Source: Maratus speciosus (taxonomy: Eukaryota > Arthropoda > Arachnida > Araneae > Salticidae). Taken from it: a DNA stretch of 64,000 bases. A program made the translations under genes and the position numbers. Of the stretch, positions 46,646 through 58,161 are shown piece by piece (within the stretch, counting starts at the first letter, position 1; every line of letters begins with the position of its first letter). The stretch lies in NCBI GenBank assembly GCA_963932465.1, contig OZ010800.1, forward strand, positions 95,747,307 to 95,811,306, given 5' to 3'. The notes under the pieces are model-generated. The model did no database searches and was not told the DNA's origin. It saw only the letters and a list, made by a program, of their open reading frames with translations.

Positions 46646-47388
46646 AGCAGTATGGTTAACGTGATAAGATTTATGCTAAATATACTGCTTAAAGACAAGA
46701 ATACACCAAAAACAAGCTGAAACTGGAATACACTGAGGAACACTGCGAGAGTGTAAGTTATGAGACATGTTCTGTTTATTTCTTCTGTGTTCTCCCAAAA
46801 ACTACAAATATTTAATTTCATAATATTAGATCTTTTTATAGTGAGGAACTACTTTAAAAACGCTTATTTTGCAATACATATTAAAATCGATTACGAAACA
46901 TAATTTAATACAAATTTTTTATATAACAAAGAATTCTTTTAACTAAAGACATTTTTAATCTTTCAGCTGCAAATGTTCTAGGGCACACATACTTAAGATA
47001 AGTCAAATGATACTTTTCATTTATCTTAGATAGTTGAAAGTTAAATTATTTGGTTCCTCACATTTTCCTACTACTTAGAACGTATGTTCCACTCCTGCCG
47101 CACTTCAGAGGATTGAGACAAAATTATCATAATTTTCAAATTGTTTAGAAATAAAAATTTTCAAATATTTTGACATATCTGTTATGTTATCTATTTTGTT
47201 AGTTTTAAATAACACTGAATATTATTATAGCACATTTTCATAAAAAATTGAGAATTAAGAAAAAAATGTTGTTTCTGAAATTTATGCAATTCCTTCTTCC
47301 ACTTCCCTATATACATTTAAATTAGTTTTTTGAAATTGTCATTATGAGATTTTGAACGATTTAACAACATTTTAAAACTTTTTTTTCT
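46646..47388. other. AT-rich, no gene
   Basis: Nothing recognised. Confidence 0.5.
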
Positions 47389-47477
47389 TTAACCCTTTAT
47401 CTACTGACGGTACTCATAGGTACCATTAAAATAACTTGTTATAAATTTCATTTAATACATCGACTAGTAGTAATATA

Positions 47478-49009
47478 CACTGCTCAAAACAATTAAAGGA
47501 TATTTGAAGTTTTATATAAAATAAAGATATAAACGAAATTTTTTTTGACGAAAATAGAAGACGATAATCACAAATGCAAATTTTTCTGGTTTTCAAACTG
47601 TGGAGAATGCAAATTTTGAGTTCGACGTCAAAAACGTCGCTTCAGCGGCAGCGAAAGAAATTTGACTTTCAACTGGATAAAAGAGAATGAAGACAAGGAT
47701 GATCGGCATTCGGTGATTGCTTTGTTTCGATGAGTACGATGTCTCAGCGAAGTCATTTGACAGATTCGGAAGCTTTGAGAATTGTTGGTAGGTTAGAAGG
47801 GGGCCAAACTCAAGCCGAAGTAGCGCAAGCCATTGGAGTGTCACAAAGTGTCATTTCCAGCATCTGGAACCGTTTCTTGGAGAGTGGATGTGCAGGCCGA
47901 AGACCAGGGCAAGGTCGTAGATGGGCAACAACGCCCAATGAAGATCGGTATTTAGCGTTAACAGCTCGGAGACACCGAACCATGAACGCTACTCTTCTCC
48001 AACAACACCTTCGCTCGGCTACAGGCACCACGATTTCAACTCAGACTGTCCGAAACCGGCTCCATGCTGTAGGTCTGTATGCTCGCCGACCGATGGTATG
48101 TGTTAGATTAACATCAAGGCATCGTCGCGACCGCAGGGAGTGGGCAACCGAGCATGTCAACATGGAGGAGAAATGAATGGAGCAATATTCCGTTTTCTGA
48201 CGAGTCCCGTTTTTCTGTGCATCCGGATAATAGGCGTATTTTCATCTGGAGGGACCGTGGCAGTAGGAATAATCCTGCGTTCGTGCACGAAAGTGTCAGA
48301 TTTGGCGGTGGAGGAGTGTTGGTGTATGGTGGCATCTCCATTGACGGGCGCACTGACCTCTACATCATTCGAGATGGAGCTCTGACTTGTCGCCGATATA
48401 GGGATGAGATCCTTAGACCTATTGTAGTCCCTTACGCTGCAGCAATCGGAGATAACTTCATTTTAATGGACGATAACTGCAGGCCACATCGTGCAAACCT
48501 GGTGGAGGATTTCCTTTTCGAGGAAGGAATCGTTCGAATGGAATGGCCAGCGTGTTCTCCAGACATGAATCCAATCGAGCACGTTTGGGGCGCTCTAGGA
48601 AGACGAGTTTCTGGCCGCCAACAACCCCCACAAACTCTCCAAGAACTGGAAAGAGCTCTTCTGGAAGAGTGGGGCAGAATACCCCAACTCGTCATTAATA
48701 GCCTCATTGAGTCCATGCCTCAAAGGTGTTCAACGTTGCTGGCCGCCCGTGGAAACCATACCCCCTACTGAAAATGATTTTCTTTGAAGAAAACACCTTT
48801 TCTTATTCTTTTTTTCTCATATGCACAAATTGTGTTTTTTTCCTTTAGTACACAAATGCGCAATAAAATGCATTTTTTTCTGCCAAACATGTGTAATTTA
48901 TTCTCATATAACCTACTATGTCTGTCGACCATGCATCAATCAGCTAAACAGTTTACCAGATACAAAATCCACCTAAAACTGCAATATCCTTTAATTGTTT
49001 TGAGCAATG
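47478..49009 (+). mobile_element. Tc1-like DNA transposon, full-length copy 2
   Basis: 1532 bp, CACTGCTCAAAACAATTAAA at 47478 and its inverted partner ending GAGCAATG at 49009 (one terminal difference), TA at 47476-47477 and 49010-49011. Same length as copy 1 and very similar throughout, so both are fairly recent. Nested within the piggyBac-like MITE. Confidence 0.95.
47730..48771 (+). pseudogene. Tc1 family DD34E transposase split by a one-base insertion
   Basis: Starts MSTMSQRSHLTDSE at 47730 and reads through the helix-turn-helix region to about residue 144, then enters a stop at 48174-48176 because of an extra A near 48164 (CAACATGG where copy 1 has CAACTGG). The second frame continues from 48154 to TGA at 48769-48771 and keeps all three catalytic residues: FSDES, LMDDN, and PIEHVW 34 residues later. 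It also keeps RPHRA. It thus carries a different lesion from copy 1. Inactive as read, unless the insertion is an assembly error. Confidence 0.93.
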
Positions 49010-49417
49010 TAATTTAGAATGAGTTATAGATCAATTACTTTATCTTGTTCCAAAAGCATTATTGGTTACACAAAATAAAAATATTTTTAAAAGGATGATT
49101 TCTTTTGTCTTTGCATCTTTTGAGGGGGGGGGGGATTTTTCAATTCGGAAATATTTCTATATTTCTATTGTAAGAACTTTATATTTGTACATTTCCTAAT
49201 TCTACAAAATACTAAAATAAATATTTAAAATAAAAGATTTGAGTGGAGATATAAATATTGCACAAAATCCGTATAAATTCAAATTTAATTAATCGTTCTA
49301 AAATCCTTCTAACATTTATTAAATGATTACGTAAATCTTCTTGTTTAAAAAATTCACGAAATATGCTTTAGAAAATCAAATTCTCGTGAATTCATAATTC
49401 AGTACATAAAGGGTTAA

Positions 49418-51675
49418 ATGGCTCTTTACTTGTAAAATGAGTATTCTTGGAGACAATAACTATTTGTTTCTTTAACAACTAACCAAGATTTATATTAAAA
49501 AAAAGGGGACACTGTTTCTGCGCAAAAATTTGCATATTTGTATATAAATGTCCTTCAAATATGCTTAGCTCGTCTTTATTGTGTTACGTAAGGGCATTAT
49601 AATACTATCTCGATGTCGAACTTTTTGAACATTAATAATCTCCATTCTTCAAAACTGTACACTGAAAATTATTATTATCTCGAGATAACTTTTAGTGCTT
49701 CACGATGGACTGTGTTTCGGGAAAAATGTATTTGTATATCTTACGAATTTTTTACGAATTTTTCAAAAAGTAACCGCACAATGATCGATTTCATATTTCC
49801 TTACATATATTTATGAAAAATGCTTGAGGTCCAATCGAATCCATTCGAATTAACTGATACTCACATCAAACCGAATTATCTGAGCTATGTGTTCTAAATT
49901 CCCGGTGAATATGAAAAAGGTAAGTAAACGAATGAGAATAGTTGAAAATGTTTATTGAAAGATACGTTCATTAAACATAATTGATATTTTCATAATAACT
50001 ACTTTACAGTGGTTATTCTCTAAAGAAATGGTCAAGGATTTTGCTATATATAGCAAGATACGACAATATATACAGTAGCACAAGACAACAATCATTTTCT
50101 TGTTGATAATGTCAGGGTTGATTGTAAATCTTTTAAAATTAGACTGAGCGTGGCAATACTTTTACCTATATTATCAGTATTAAAAAATTAGTCGTCTCCC
50201 GCAGCTGCACTTGACATAATTAGACCAATATTCTAAGTGCTACAATTGTAGGCAAGATGGATTATTTAAGGCTAGTTTAAGCATCAAAACAATTTTGCTT
50301 ACATGAGCAGTAATCAAATACCAGTCGAGTTCGTCACAACATGTAAAATAATTAAAACAATGGTCTAAGCTTAATAATGCAGAATTGACAAAATTATCTC
50401 GACCAAACTATTAGCTCTTATTGGAAAACAAAGTTCATGTACAGAACAAGAACTACGCCCGCAAGCACTGTCTAATTCTGTAAATGTGTTTTTTGATCGT
50501 ATGCCTCCACTCCCTTATAAATGCATTCTCGTTTCGAGCATTGAAAACGTCACACACAGTACGCTTTCACACGCAGTAGATAATGACAAAATAGACTATT
50601 TGATTACTAACTAAAACACTATTTGATGACTATTTATAGTCTAAAACTTCTTCTAGTGTACAATACTTGTAGAGTAATAAATTAGATTAAATTCAGTAGT
50701 TTTTGAAAAATTGTGGACAGACGCACATACATACATACACACATAACGGTCAAAAACTTAAGCTTCCTTTTCTTAAATGGCTGAACAAGTGCTTCTTGAA
50801 ATAGTACAGAGCTTTTTGTTTAATTTTTAACGTTTCTGTTCTGAAAACCTCCTACTTAAGTACTCTAAAGATGATATAACATGAGTAGCAGTTACAATAA
50901 TTTTAAGTCAGCAAAAAAATGTAATTCAGTTTAAAATTATATTTATGTCTTTCTAAAAATCAAACTCATTTATTTTTTGTTTATCATACTTTAAGCACCT
51001 CCATCAACGAAAGTGAAAAACTCCGTTATGTATTAAATGAAAATAATAAAAAAAAACTTCAAAAGGAATGTGTTACTTCCAAATAAATATTTAACATGAA
51101 ATGATTTTGATAATTAATGTTAAACTATTATTTCCTGTACGTTTTCCTCTCTAACAGGAATTAAATGTAATTTCACAAATAAACTTTTAAATAAAAAGTT
51201 AATTAGTTTTACCTTTAGGTATTTGATTATAATTTGTTATTTTATTATTTTTATACTTAATGTGCATTAAAAGTCACTAATCCTTCTACGAAATGCTATT
51301 AAAACACAATTTTTAGCTGAACCTAAGAGGGAAATTTCAAACAATATTTTTCTTTCAAATTCTTCTGACTTCAATGTAATTAAATCTTCATTAAATATTC
51401 TAAAAATAAGAGATGGCTTAAGAAATTAGATAAGTTTTAATTTATTCATTTAATTGTCATTACTTACTGAATTATAAATTTTACTTTTGAATAAAAAAGA
51501 AAATGTTGCAGTTTAGTTTGAGATAAGCGCTTTAATAAATTTCCTGGAAAAATTGTTTCATTTTATAGGAATTTAGATTTTTATAACATATGTTCCTAAA
51601 TTAAATATTGAATACAACAAAGGAAGATATCTTGAAAGAATGTTCCCTTTTCTTTAAAGGCGCGATCATACTACA
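49418..51675. other. AT-rich, no gene
   Basis: A small (CATA)n-like stretch occurs near 50728. The 67-codon frame at 49613 has no motif. Confidence 0.5.
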
Positions 51676-51924
51676 TATCGCTCACCAGCAAGAAAAGTGG
51701 GACATCTCGACAAAAGTAAATTTCACAGGAGAAGCAAAAGAAAATTTCCATGATTTTACTGTAACATGAAAGTACAGCACTTAGCTCTGCATGCAGGAAT
51801 AACAAGTCGGAAATTGCTCGTCAAACGTGGCAAATGAGGTGCGTTCGTACTATAACTAGTTTTATAATTATTTTTTGTACCCCATATTGTACTCAATATA
51901 TAATTTTTTTAATTTCATAAGTGC

Positions 51925-52440
51925 ATAGTCTATAACATCATTAAAATGCACTTGCAATAATTTTTTTCCCATTCCCCGTAATGTAACGGAAAACTTTTGA
52001 CAGTCCCTGTAATTAAACTATACATCCGATTTTCATAAAATTTGAAATGGCTCGACAAAATTTTGCAACAATTATATATTTAAATTTTCAGACCATTCGG
52101 AAGGCTGTAACATCATTAAAACGCATTTGCAATATTTTTTTCCCATTGGCCGTAATGTAACGGAAAACTTTTGACTGTCCCTGTCATTAAACTATGCATC
52201 CGATTTTCCTAAAATTTCAAATGGCTCGACAAAATTTTGAAACAATTATATATTTAAAATTTCAGACCATTCGGAAGGCTGTAACAGCATTAAAATGCAT
52301 TTGCAATAATTTTTCTTATTGGCCGTAATGTAAAGAAAAACTTTTGACTGTCCCTGTAATTAAACTATACATCCGATTTTCATAAAATTTGAAATGGCTC
52401 GACAAATTTTTGCAACAATCATACATTAAAAATTTCAGAC
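51925..52440 (+). repeat. about 175-bp tandem array, three units
   Basis: CA(T/G)CATTAAAA starts at 51935, 52111 and 52285. Each unit holds CCGTAATGTAA, TTTGAC(A/T)GTCCCTGT, CATCCGATTTTC and AATGGCTCGACAAA. Confidence 0.88.
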
Positions 52441-52470
52441 TATTCGGTTGGGTAGTTTTTGCTCTGTTAC

Positions 52471-52525
52471 ATGCGGACAGACAGACAGACAGACGGACGG
52501 ACAGACGGACGGACGGACGGACATA
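52471..52525 (+). repeat. (GACA)n/(GACG)n microsatellite
   Basis: GGACAGACAGACAGACAGAC passes into GGACGGACGGACGGAC, directly after the 175-bp array. Array plus ACGG-type microsatellite is the core layout described for CvA/pearl-type Helentron-associated elements. Confidence 0.9.
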
Positions 52526-53049
52526 ACGACGACTATAGGTTGCTACGTCTTTATATAATTACGAACGCACCTAAAAACGAGCATAAAAGCATAAAATCTT
52601 TTAAGAATAAAAACGTAGGCTGAGGTTTGGAAGGTTGGATAAGTTTTCCTCCCTACACAATCCACCTCTCTTCTGTGGTCACAAATGGACAAATAGCGTA
52701 ATAAAGGGATTTTCCGTATAACTACACATATGAAACTTTTTGTATAGCAAGACGTACCTACGATTGACTTATTAGTGGAATAAAACGCAAAATGAATTTT
52801 TGCGATATGTGTCACTTTTCTTGCTAGTGAGCGATAATTAAAAAAATGATTAAGCAGAAGTATGTAATTATTTTTCTATTGATGCATTTAATTTACTAGA
52901 AATTATTGTAATCTTTAGAAATAATGAACGAAACGGATAAATGCATCAAAGCATGCGTAAAACCTATGCATATATAATGAAATAATTGCAATTTCAAGAC
53001 CTTTGAACACATTAACGGCTAGCAGTTTAACATTGAATGTTCAAGTGAG

Positions 53050-53768
53050 TAATTGGTAAAATCTCCCCTAGAAACGATGCGTACGTTACACCCTTGCAAC
53101 GCAAATGCACCAGTTTTGGGATGCCCGACCTAAGTTCGGGCAAGAGAAAAATCGGTGTTTCAATTCCGTGAAGCCCGAATTCAGTTCGTCCAATGCATAA
53201 TATGTAATTTACCATTTCCCAATAGATGGCGATACTTTCTAGCGAAAACGTTCGGCAGTTGAGCGCCATTTGTCGGATTTTCGTAATTTTGCAATTCAGA
53301 ACAAAATTAAAAAGAAAAAAAATTCCATTTTCGGCACGTTTTTCTCAAATATAGGCTTAGATGCCTTATGTTCCCTCAGCCGTTGTTTTGAATTGTTTGG
53401 CGATTTTTTGTTGGCGTGTTGGCGGTGTTTGTGGATGTGGCAACCTCGATATGTGGAACCCCGTGTGACGTGTGTGTTCTGACGTGTTGTGTTCTGGCAA
53501 CCAGTGAGAAGTGATGGATATTGTGGATGTATTTTGATACCGTGTTGTATCGTTCTGTCTTTTTATTTTTATGCTAAATTTATTGGATGTATTTGACTGA
53601 CTATGGTTTCTGTAATCTGTTTGAACGCTTTTGCTGGAGTAATTAAGTAATATGAGAAAACGTATTCATAAGCCCAATGCGTATTCATAAGCCTATTTTG
53701 TAAAATGAGGGTGATGTTATGAGAGAAATTTCGTGCTGGAGCTTTCAAGAAAGCAGATGTCTGTTAAG
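53050..53768 (+). promoter_or_regulatory. CpG-rich promoter-like stretch
   Basis: Between about 53050 and 53480 there are some two dozen CpG in otherwise CpG-poor DNA (GAAACGATGCGTACGTTACA, GCGAAAACGTTCGGC, TTGAGCGCC). It includes a CTCF-like word and an imperfect inverted pair with CCCGAA/TTCGGG. An untranslated first exon could run to a donor-like AAG|gtatgt at 53768-53769. Frames of 70-80 codons at 53027 (minus) and 53270 (plus) are unconvincing. No downstream coding exon is seen, so the gene, if any, may extend outside. Confidence 0.35.
53219..53231 (+). promoter_or_regulatory. CTCF-like motif CCAATAGATGGCG
   Basis: Matches the CTCF core CCASYAGRKGGCR except at the fourth base. It lies in the CpG-rich stretch. 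Confidence 0.35.
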
Positions 53769-53786
53769 GTATGTTGATAATTTTAT

Positions 53787-54150
53787 GTATATTTTGCTGC
53801 TTTAAGAGTTTTTTACATTTTGAGATTGCTAGAAAGCGAGAACTGCTGAATTTTGAGAATGCTACACCGCAAGAAGTGCTGAAAGCAGTGATGTTTTTTT
53901 TCGGTTAATGTACGCGAAGCGCTCATACAAGATTACTGATTGCCACTTTAGCGAGTTTCGTTTTTTATGCATATTTTGCTGCTTTAAGAGTTTTTTAATT
54001 TTGAGATTGCTAGAAAGCGAGAACTGCTGAATTTTGAGAATGGTACACCGCAAAAAGTGCTGAATGGAGTGATGTTTTTTTTCGGTTAATGTGCGCGAAG
54101 CGGTCGTACAATATTACTGATTGCCACTTTAGCGAATTTTGTTTATTATT
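53787..54150 (+). repeat. 182-bp direct tandem duplication
   Basis: ATTTTGCTGCTTTAAGAG begins at 53791 and 53973. Both units continue with GAGATTGCTAGAAAGCGAGA, CACCGCAA(G/A)AAGTGCTGAA and TTACTGATTGCCACTTTAGC. Confidence 0.9.
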
Positions 54151-54248
54151 TACATTTTATTTTAGTTAAGCGAAACATGCGTATAAACCGGTGCTTGGCG
54201 ACATTTACTACTTAGCGGAAAAGGGGTTTTCACGCCAAGAAAAATTCC

Positions 54249-54259
54249 AAGATGGCGGC
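54249..54259 (+). promoter_or_regulatory. YY1-type motif AAGATGGCGGC
   Basis: The strong YY1/Pho core found near many metazoan transcription starts. Context CCAAGATGGCGGCCGTGGG. Sequence match only. Confidence 0.35.
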
Positions 54260-54309
54260 CGTGGGAAGTTATGGCACCTGTTCCCAAATATATTCCACAG
54301 ACAAGATAT

Positions 54310-55479
54310 TAAAAAAGGAACAATAAAAAGTCGGAATATCATCTTCTGATAGAATTTAGTAGGCATTTCTCATTTTTTTATTTTAAACCTGTCATATTTT
54401 AGTGTTCCAGAATCTGACTGCTACTATGTCGTAGATATATTCAATTGGCGAAACGTCTAGTTTTTTTTCTATCCGTGGAAGAGTGCTTGATGGAGACGAA
54501 TTAGACACATACGATTCAAATGGTGCCTGTCATTTTCGAGTTAGGGAAAGGTTAGGATTTTTTTTTAGGAAGGGAAACTCAAATGGCCTCTAGATGTCCC
54601 CAACGTGTTGCTGAGGGTTAAATATTTTCTCAAGACTCTTTAGGGGTAGTCTATTTTCGTTAGGGAGAGTGCCCCACACTATCATACTAGGTTTAATAAC
54701 TGTGTAAAATGAAGTCTACCTGGAAACACTGTCCAGGGCTTCAATCATGAATATGATTGTTCTTTAATTAAGGACTGGAGCAAAGGATTATCATTAAACT
54801 TTATAATATGCCAATCTTCCTCAACCATAATGCTTTTGCAGGGCACCATTTCAAATGGTGTCAGTGGTGTTAAACTGATAAAGGCAGACATATTAAAAGG
54901 AAACGTTTAGAAATTCCTGCAATAAAACAAGCAATAGGCTTACAATTAAATTTTGGTGTAAAAAGCAGCAATACGTTGTATGGCTGACAATGATGCAGTT
55001 AGGGTAGGCCAGGTCAGTTACACAATTAGCTGCACGTGTCTCCCGTTTTATCTTCCAAAGCCTTCATTCTTCCGATGCCTTCATTTCACCAACCATTGCA
55101 TCCAGCACCTTTGCACAACCTTGTCCTTACGATGCACGTAGCAGTAAAGTGCTCGACATAACATAGCTTCCTAGCTATGCCTGGGGATGCTCTGCAAAAT
55201 GCCTTCACGTAATAAATATTCATCGCCATTATTTTCTACTTAATGTAAAAAAAAACCTTTCACCCTAGCCAACTGATTATATCTGTATGAAAAACAGTAA
55301 CGATCTTTTGTGCAAAAGTCATATGTCTTATCTTGTTTTTTCATATACTGTGTTTTTCTGCTAGTGTGTTTCCATGCACAACTGAGACGGAGAGTCTGTC
55401 TGTAGCAGTGCGGTATGTTCATTCTTCTTACTTCAAAACAAATAGAAAAGAGTTATAAAATGAGTTATTGTAAAACGTA
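54310..55479. other. no confident gene
   Basis: Mixed composition, no motif in the short frames. CAAATGGTGCC near 54518 has an inverted match near 54843. Confidence 0.45.
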
Positions 55480-56006
55480 AGTGGGTGGTTCAATAATTAT
55501 TGTCCCTAGTGTATATAAAATATTTGTACTGCGATAGTTGAAGTGGAATATCGAAGCCTAATGTCTTAAATGCCTATATGCTCAATTTCAGAACCGTAAC
55601 TGCTATATTAACATAGTTTTAGAGGGATGGGTGAAGTTTTAAAAACCAATTTTTGAGGGAGATTTTAAGGAGGGGGGGGGGTGAGGGTGAAATGTTAGTT
55701 TGGAGTTTATGAGGCTACATTTATGACAGTGAATGAAATGTGGCTACGTCGCTATGATCCCCAGTCCAAACGACAGTAGTTACGTCTCATCACTGTCACA
55801 AATCTAGCCCCATAAGCTAAAACTTAGCTTTTCACCTCCACTCCCCCTCTTTCACTCCTCCCTCCCAAACTATGTGAATATAGCAGCGACGGTTATGAAA
55901 ATGAGCATATAGCATCAAAGACATTAGGCTTCGATATTCCACAACAATCATCTCAGCACAAATATTTTTTTATACACTAGGGACAATAAATATTGAACCA
56001 CCCACG
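55480..56006. mobile_element. TA-flanked MITE with GTGGGTGGTTCAATA ends
   Basis: Left GTGGGTGGTTCAATAATTAT, right reverse complement GTGGGTGGTTCAATATTTAT, both continuing TGTCCCTAGTGTATA. TA at 55478-55479 and 56007-56008. 527 bp. Inner arms also pair through GGAATATCGAAGCCTAATGT, so nearly the whole element folds back. Confidence 0.88.
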
Positions 56007-56008
56007 TA

Positions 56009-56805
56009 TATTAAATTTTTATCTATATTTCCATACTCATTAAAATAAAATAATTTAAATCACTTAGACTAACATAAATGTGTGTTTAAACAGAGGTACA
56101 GTATACACAAATCCTACAAAAGCTCTCTTTTTGGTCGAATAACAGTAGAATTGAATCATGACATTGAATAAAAGTGTCTGCGAATTATGATTATATGGAT
56201 TAGAAGCCAGTCTGTCATTAGCTTTTAGCGGATATCTCTGAGATTGCTAGGATGTCTGTGATTCCGTTTTACATGTTGTTATAGATAACTCTACGAATTT
56301 CCAATTGAATTTAAATCAACTTTGCTGGACAGCAATTCCCTCCTTCTTGCATATCAGTCTCTTAGCACTTGATGTGACAACTTACATCGATCTTGATTTT
56401 TCAGTATTTTCTTTCGACTGCAGTTCGCACGATGATTTGATGTCGATTGTATTTCTTTCCACCATCTAAAAACAAATTTCGCCGTACTGTGTCATGCCCA
56501 AGTAAATTCAGTCATTTCTTCATTATAACATTTTGAACGTCCAGAAGTAACTAGTCCTTACTTCTAGTTGGTATTTTCTTTATTTTAACCCATGTTACAA
56601 CATGAAAAAAACAACAACAAACACTAAGCAGATCGACTATCGTTTTATGATTTGCGATCCACCAAACAAATCATTGATTTCGGTCCCAACACTTTTAGAT
56701 GTCTGCAACCAAAATTCCCAACCAAAAGAGCATAAAGGCGACACCTATTACGCAGTGTACACCCAAACCTAATAATAATCCGTTTATGAGAAAGTGTAAG
56801 GAAAC
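56009..56805. other. no gene
   Basis: No motif or repeat partner recognised. Confidence 0.5.
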
Positions 56806-57335
56806 ATGAAGTTTGATTGAATTCCGTGCGTTGGTTTTTGAAATATAGCTATCGTAAAAATCGTGAAAAATGCAACATAGCAGCACCAACTGTTACATGA
56901 TTTACGCTAAAACCTAATCAGCACTAATTTATGTCAATATCTAACAGAATATGAAGTTTGATGAAATTCCGCGCATTAATTCTTGAGATATAACTGTAAC
57001 TAAAAATATGTAAATCCTGAAAATACAGCATTGTAGTACCACCTGTAGTACGATGACAACAAATCCTAATCAACAACTTATTTCAACGTCTAAATGAATC
57101 TAAAGTTTGAGGAAAATCTGTTCATTAGTTCTTGAGATAGAAGCTATGACATAAATCGCAAAAAATGTAGCATAGCAGCACCACCTGTTGAGAGATTTAT
57201 ACCAAAACCTGATCAGCAACAACTTATCTTGACGTCTAACTGAATCTGAAGTTTGATGAAAATCTGTGAATATTTATTAGATAGACACTCCACAAAATTT
57301 TTGTTACATATAGACAGAGAGACGGACTATTTCTA
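56806..57335 (+). repeat. 146-bp tandem array, about 3.5 units, ending in GACAGAGAGACGGAC
   Basis: TGAAGTTTGATGAAA-type starts occur at about 56806, 56951, 57100 and 57246. Each unit has TTCTTGAGATA, AGCA(C/G)CACC-TGT and AAACCTAATCAGCA. The array ends beside AGACAGAGAGACGGACTA. The 64-codon minus frame at 56695 overlaps it. Confidence 0.85.
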
Positions 57336-57828
57336 AAAACAGTAAAATCGTGTTCAGGACCTTCTAAAACGTATAACTCCGTCGAAAACCAGAAGTCGAA
57401 TTTTTCCATGAATCCAGTACTTTCATCTTGTAATGGTAGAGGTAAGTAAAAATGGAACTGTTAATTGATAACTGCAATTCTCCATAAACAACTTAACTTG
57501 TTTTCCAAGACATTTTATGTATTTATTAGATGTTTAAATATGTTTACGTTTAATTACCAATTATTACAATTTATTACTTCTAAAACTAAACTAGCAATAC
57601 TTCTAAGAAGTTTCTTTCATCTAATTAATTTGGAAAATTCTTCCACATATTCGGCCTGAAACGATGAAATTCGTGCAGTGCAAATTATAAACGAAAACAA
57701 CACTTTAATAAAAACTTTGACTAAACAAATTATTTGATGATTGTTATTTTAAAAATTAGAGTGATACCGCTTTCGAAACTAATTTTATATAAGCGCAAAT
57801 ATGAGATATTTTTAACTGACTTTAAAAA

Positions 57829-57868
<40 letters not shown>

Positions 57869-58159
57869 CCACGATAAACCGTACAAATTATCATCTATAA
57901 TTGTGGATATACAAATTATAAATGAATTTTTATTCAAATTTAAAATGAAGTATTATTCTTTATAGAATTATTTGTGAAACAGATCCTCATAACAAGTCAG
58001 ACAAGAAATGGAAAATACAATAAACAATAGAAAAATGAAAATGTTTGTGGAACCAAGACAGAATCCTCAGGCCCAAATTACCTTGAGTTCCACAAATAAT
58101 ACTTACGGTTTCATCCTTACATAGGCCATAACAAGCTAAAATATTCAGTAATATATATA
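57336..58159. other. AT-rich; (AT)18 at 57830-57865; no gene
   Basis: The dinucleotide run is the only distinct feature. Confidence 0.6.
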
Positions 58160-58161
58160 TA

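Larger units (their letters stand above)
47393..49413 (+). mobile_element. piggyBac-like MITE interrupted by Tc1
   Basis: TTAA target duplication at 47389-47392 and 49414-49417. Ends CCCTTTATCTACTGA and, reverse complemented, CCCTTTATGTACTGA, the CCC...GGG plus TTAA signature of piggyBac-type elements. Without the 1532-bp Tc1 and one TA copy, the MITE is 487 bp. Its relative at 4240-4716 lacks the Tc1 insertion. Confidence 0.9.
51678..52834. mobile_element. TA-flanked element (TCGCTCAC ends) carrying a tandem array
   Basis: Left TCGCTCACCAGCAAGAAAAG, right reverse complement TCGCTCACTAGCAAGAAAAG, both continuing TG(G/A)(G/C)ACAT. TA at 51676-51677 and 52835-52836. AGGTGCGTTCGTA is also inverted further inside (about 51836 and 52572). 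The centre is the tandem array and microsatellite described separately. The 90-codon frame at 52543 is in the right arm. Confidence 0.85.
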
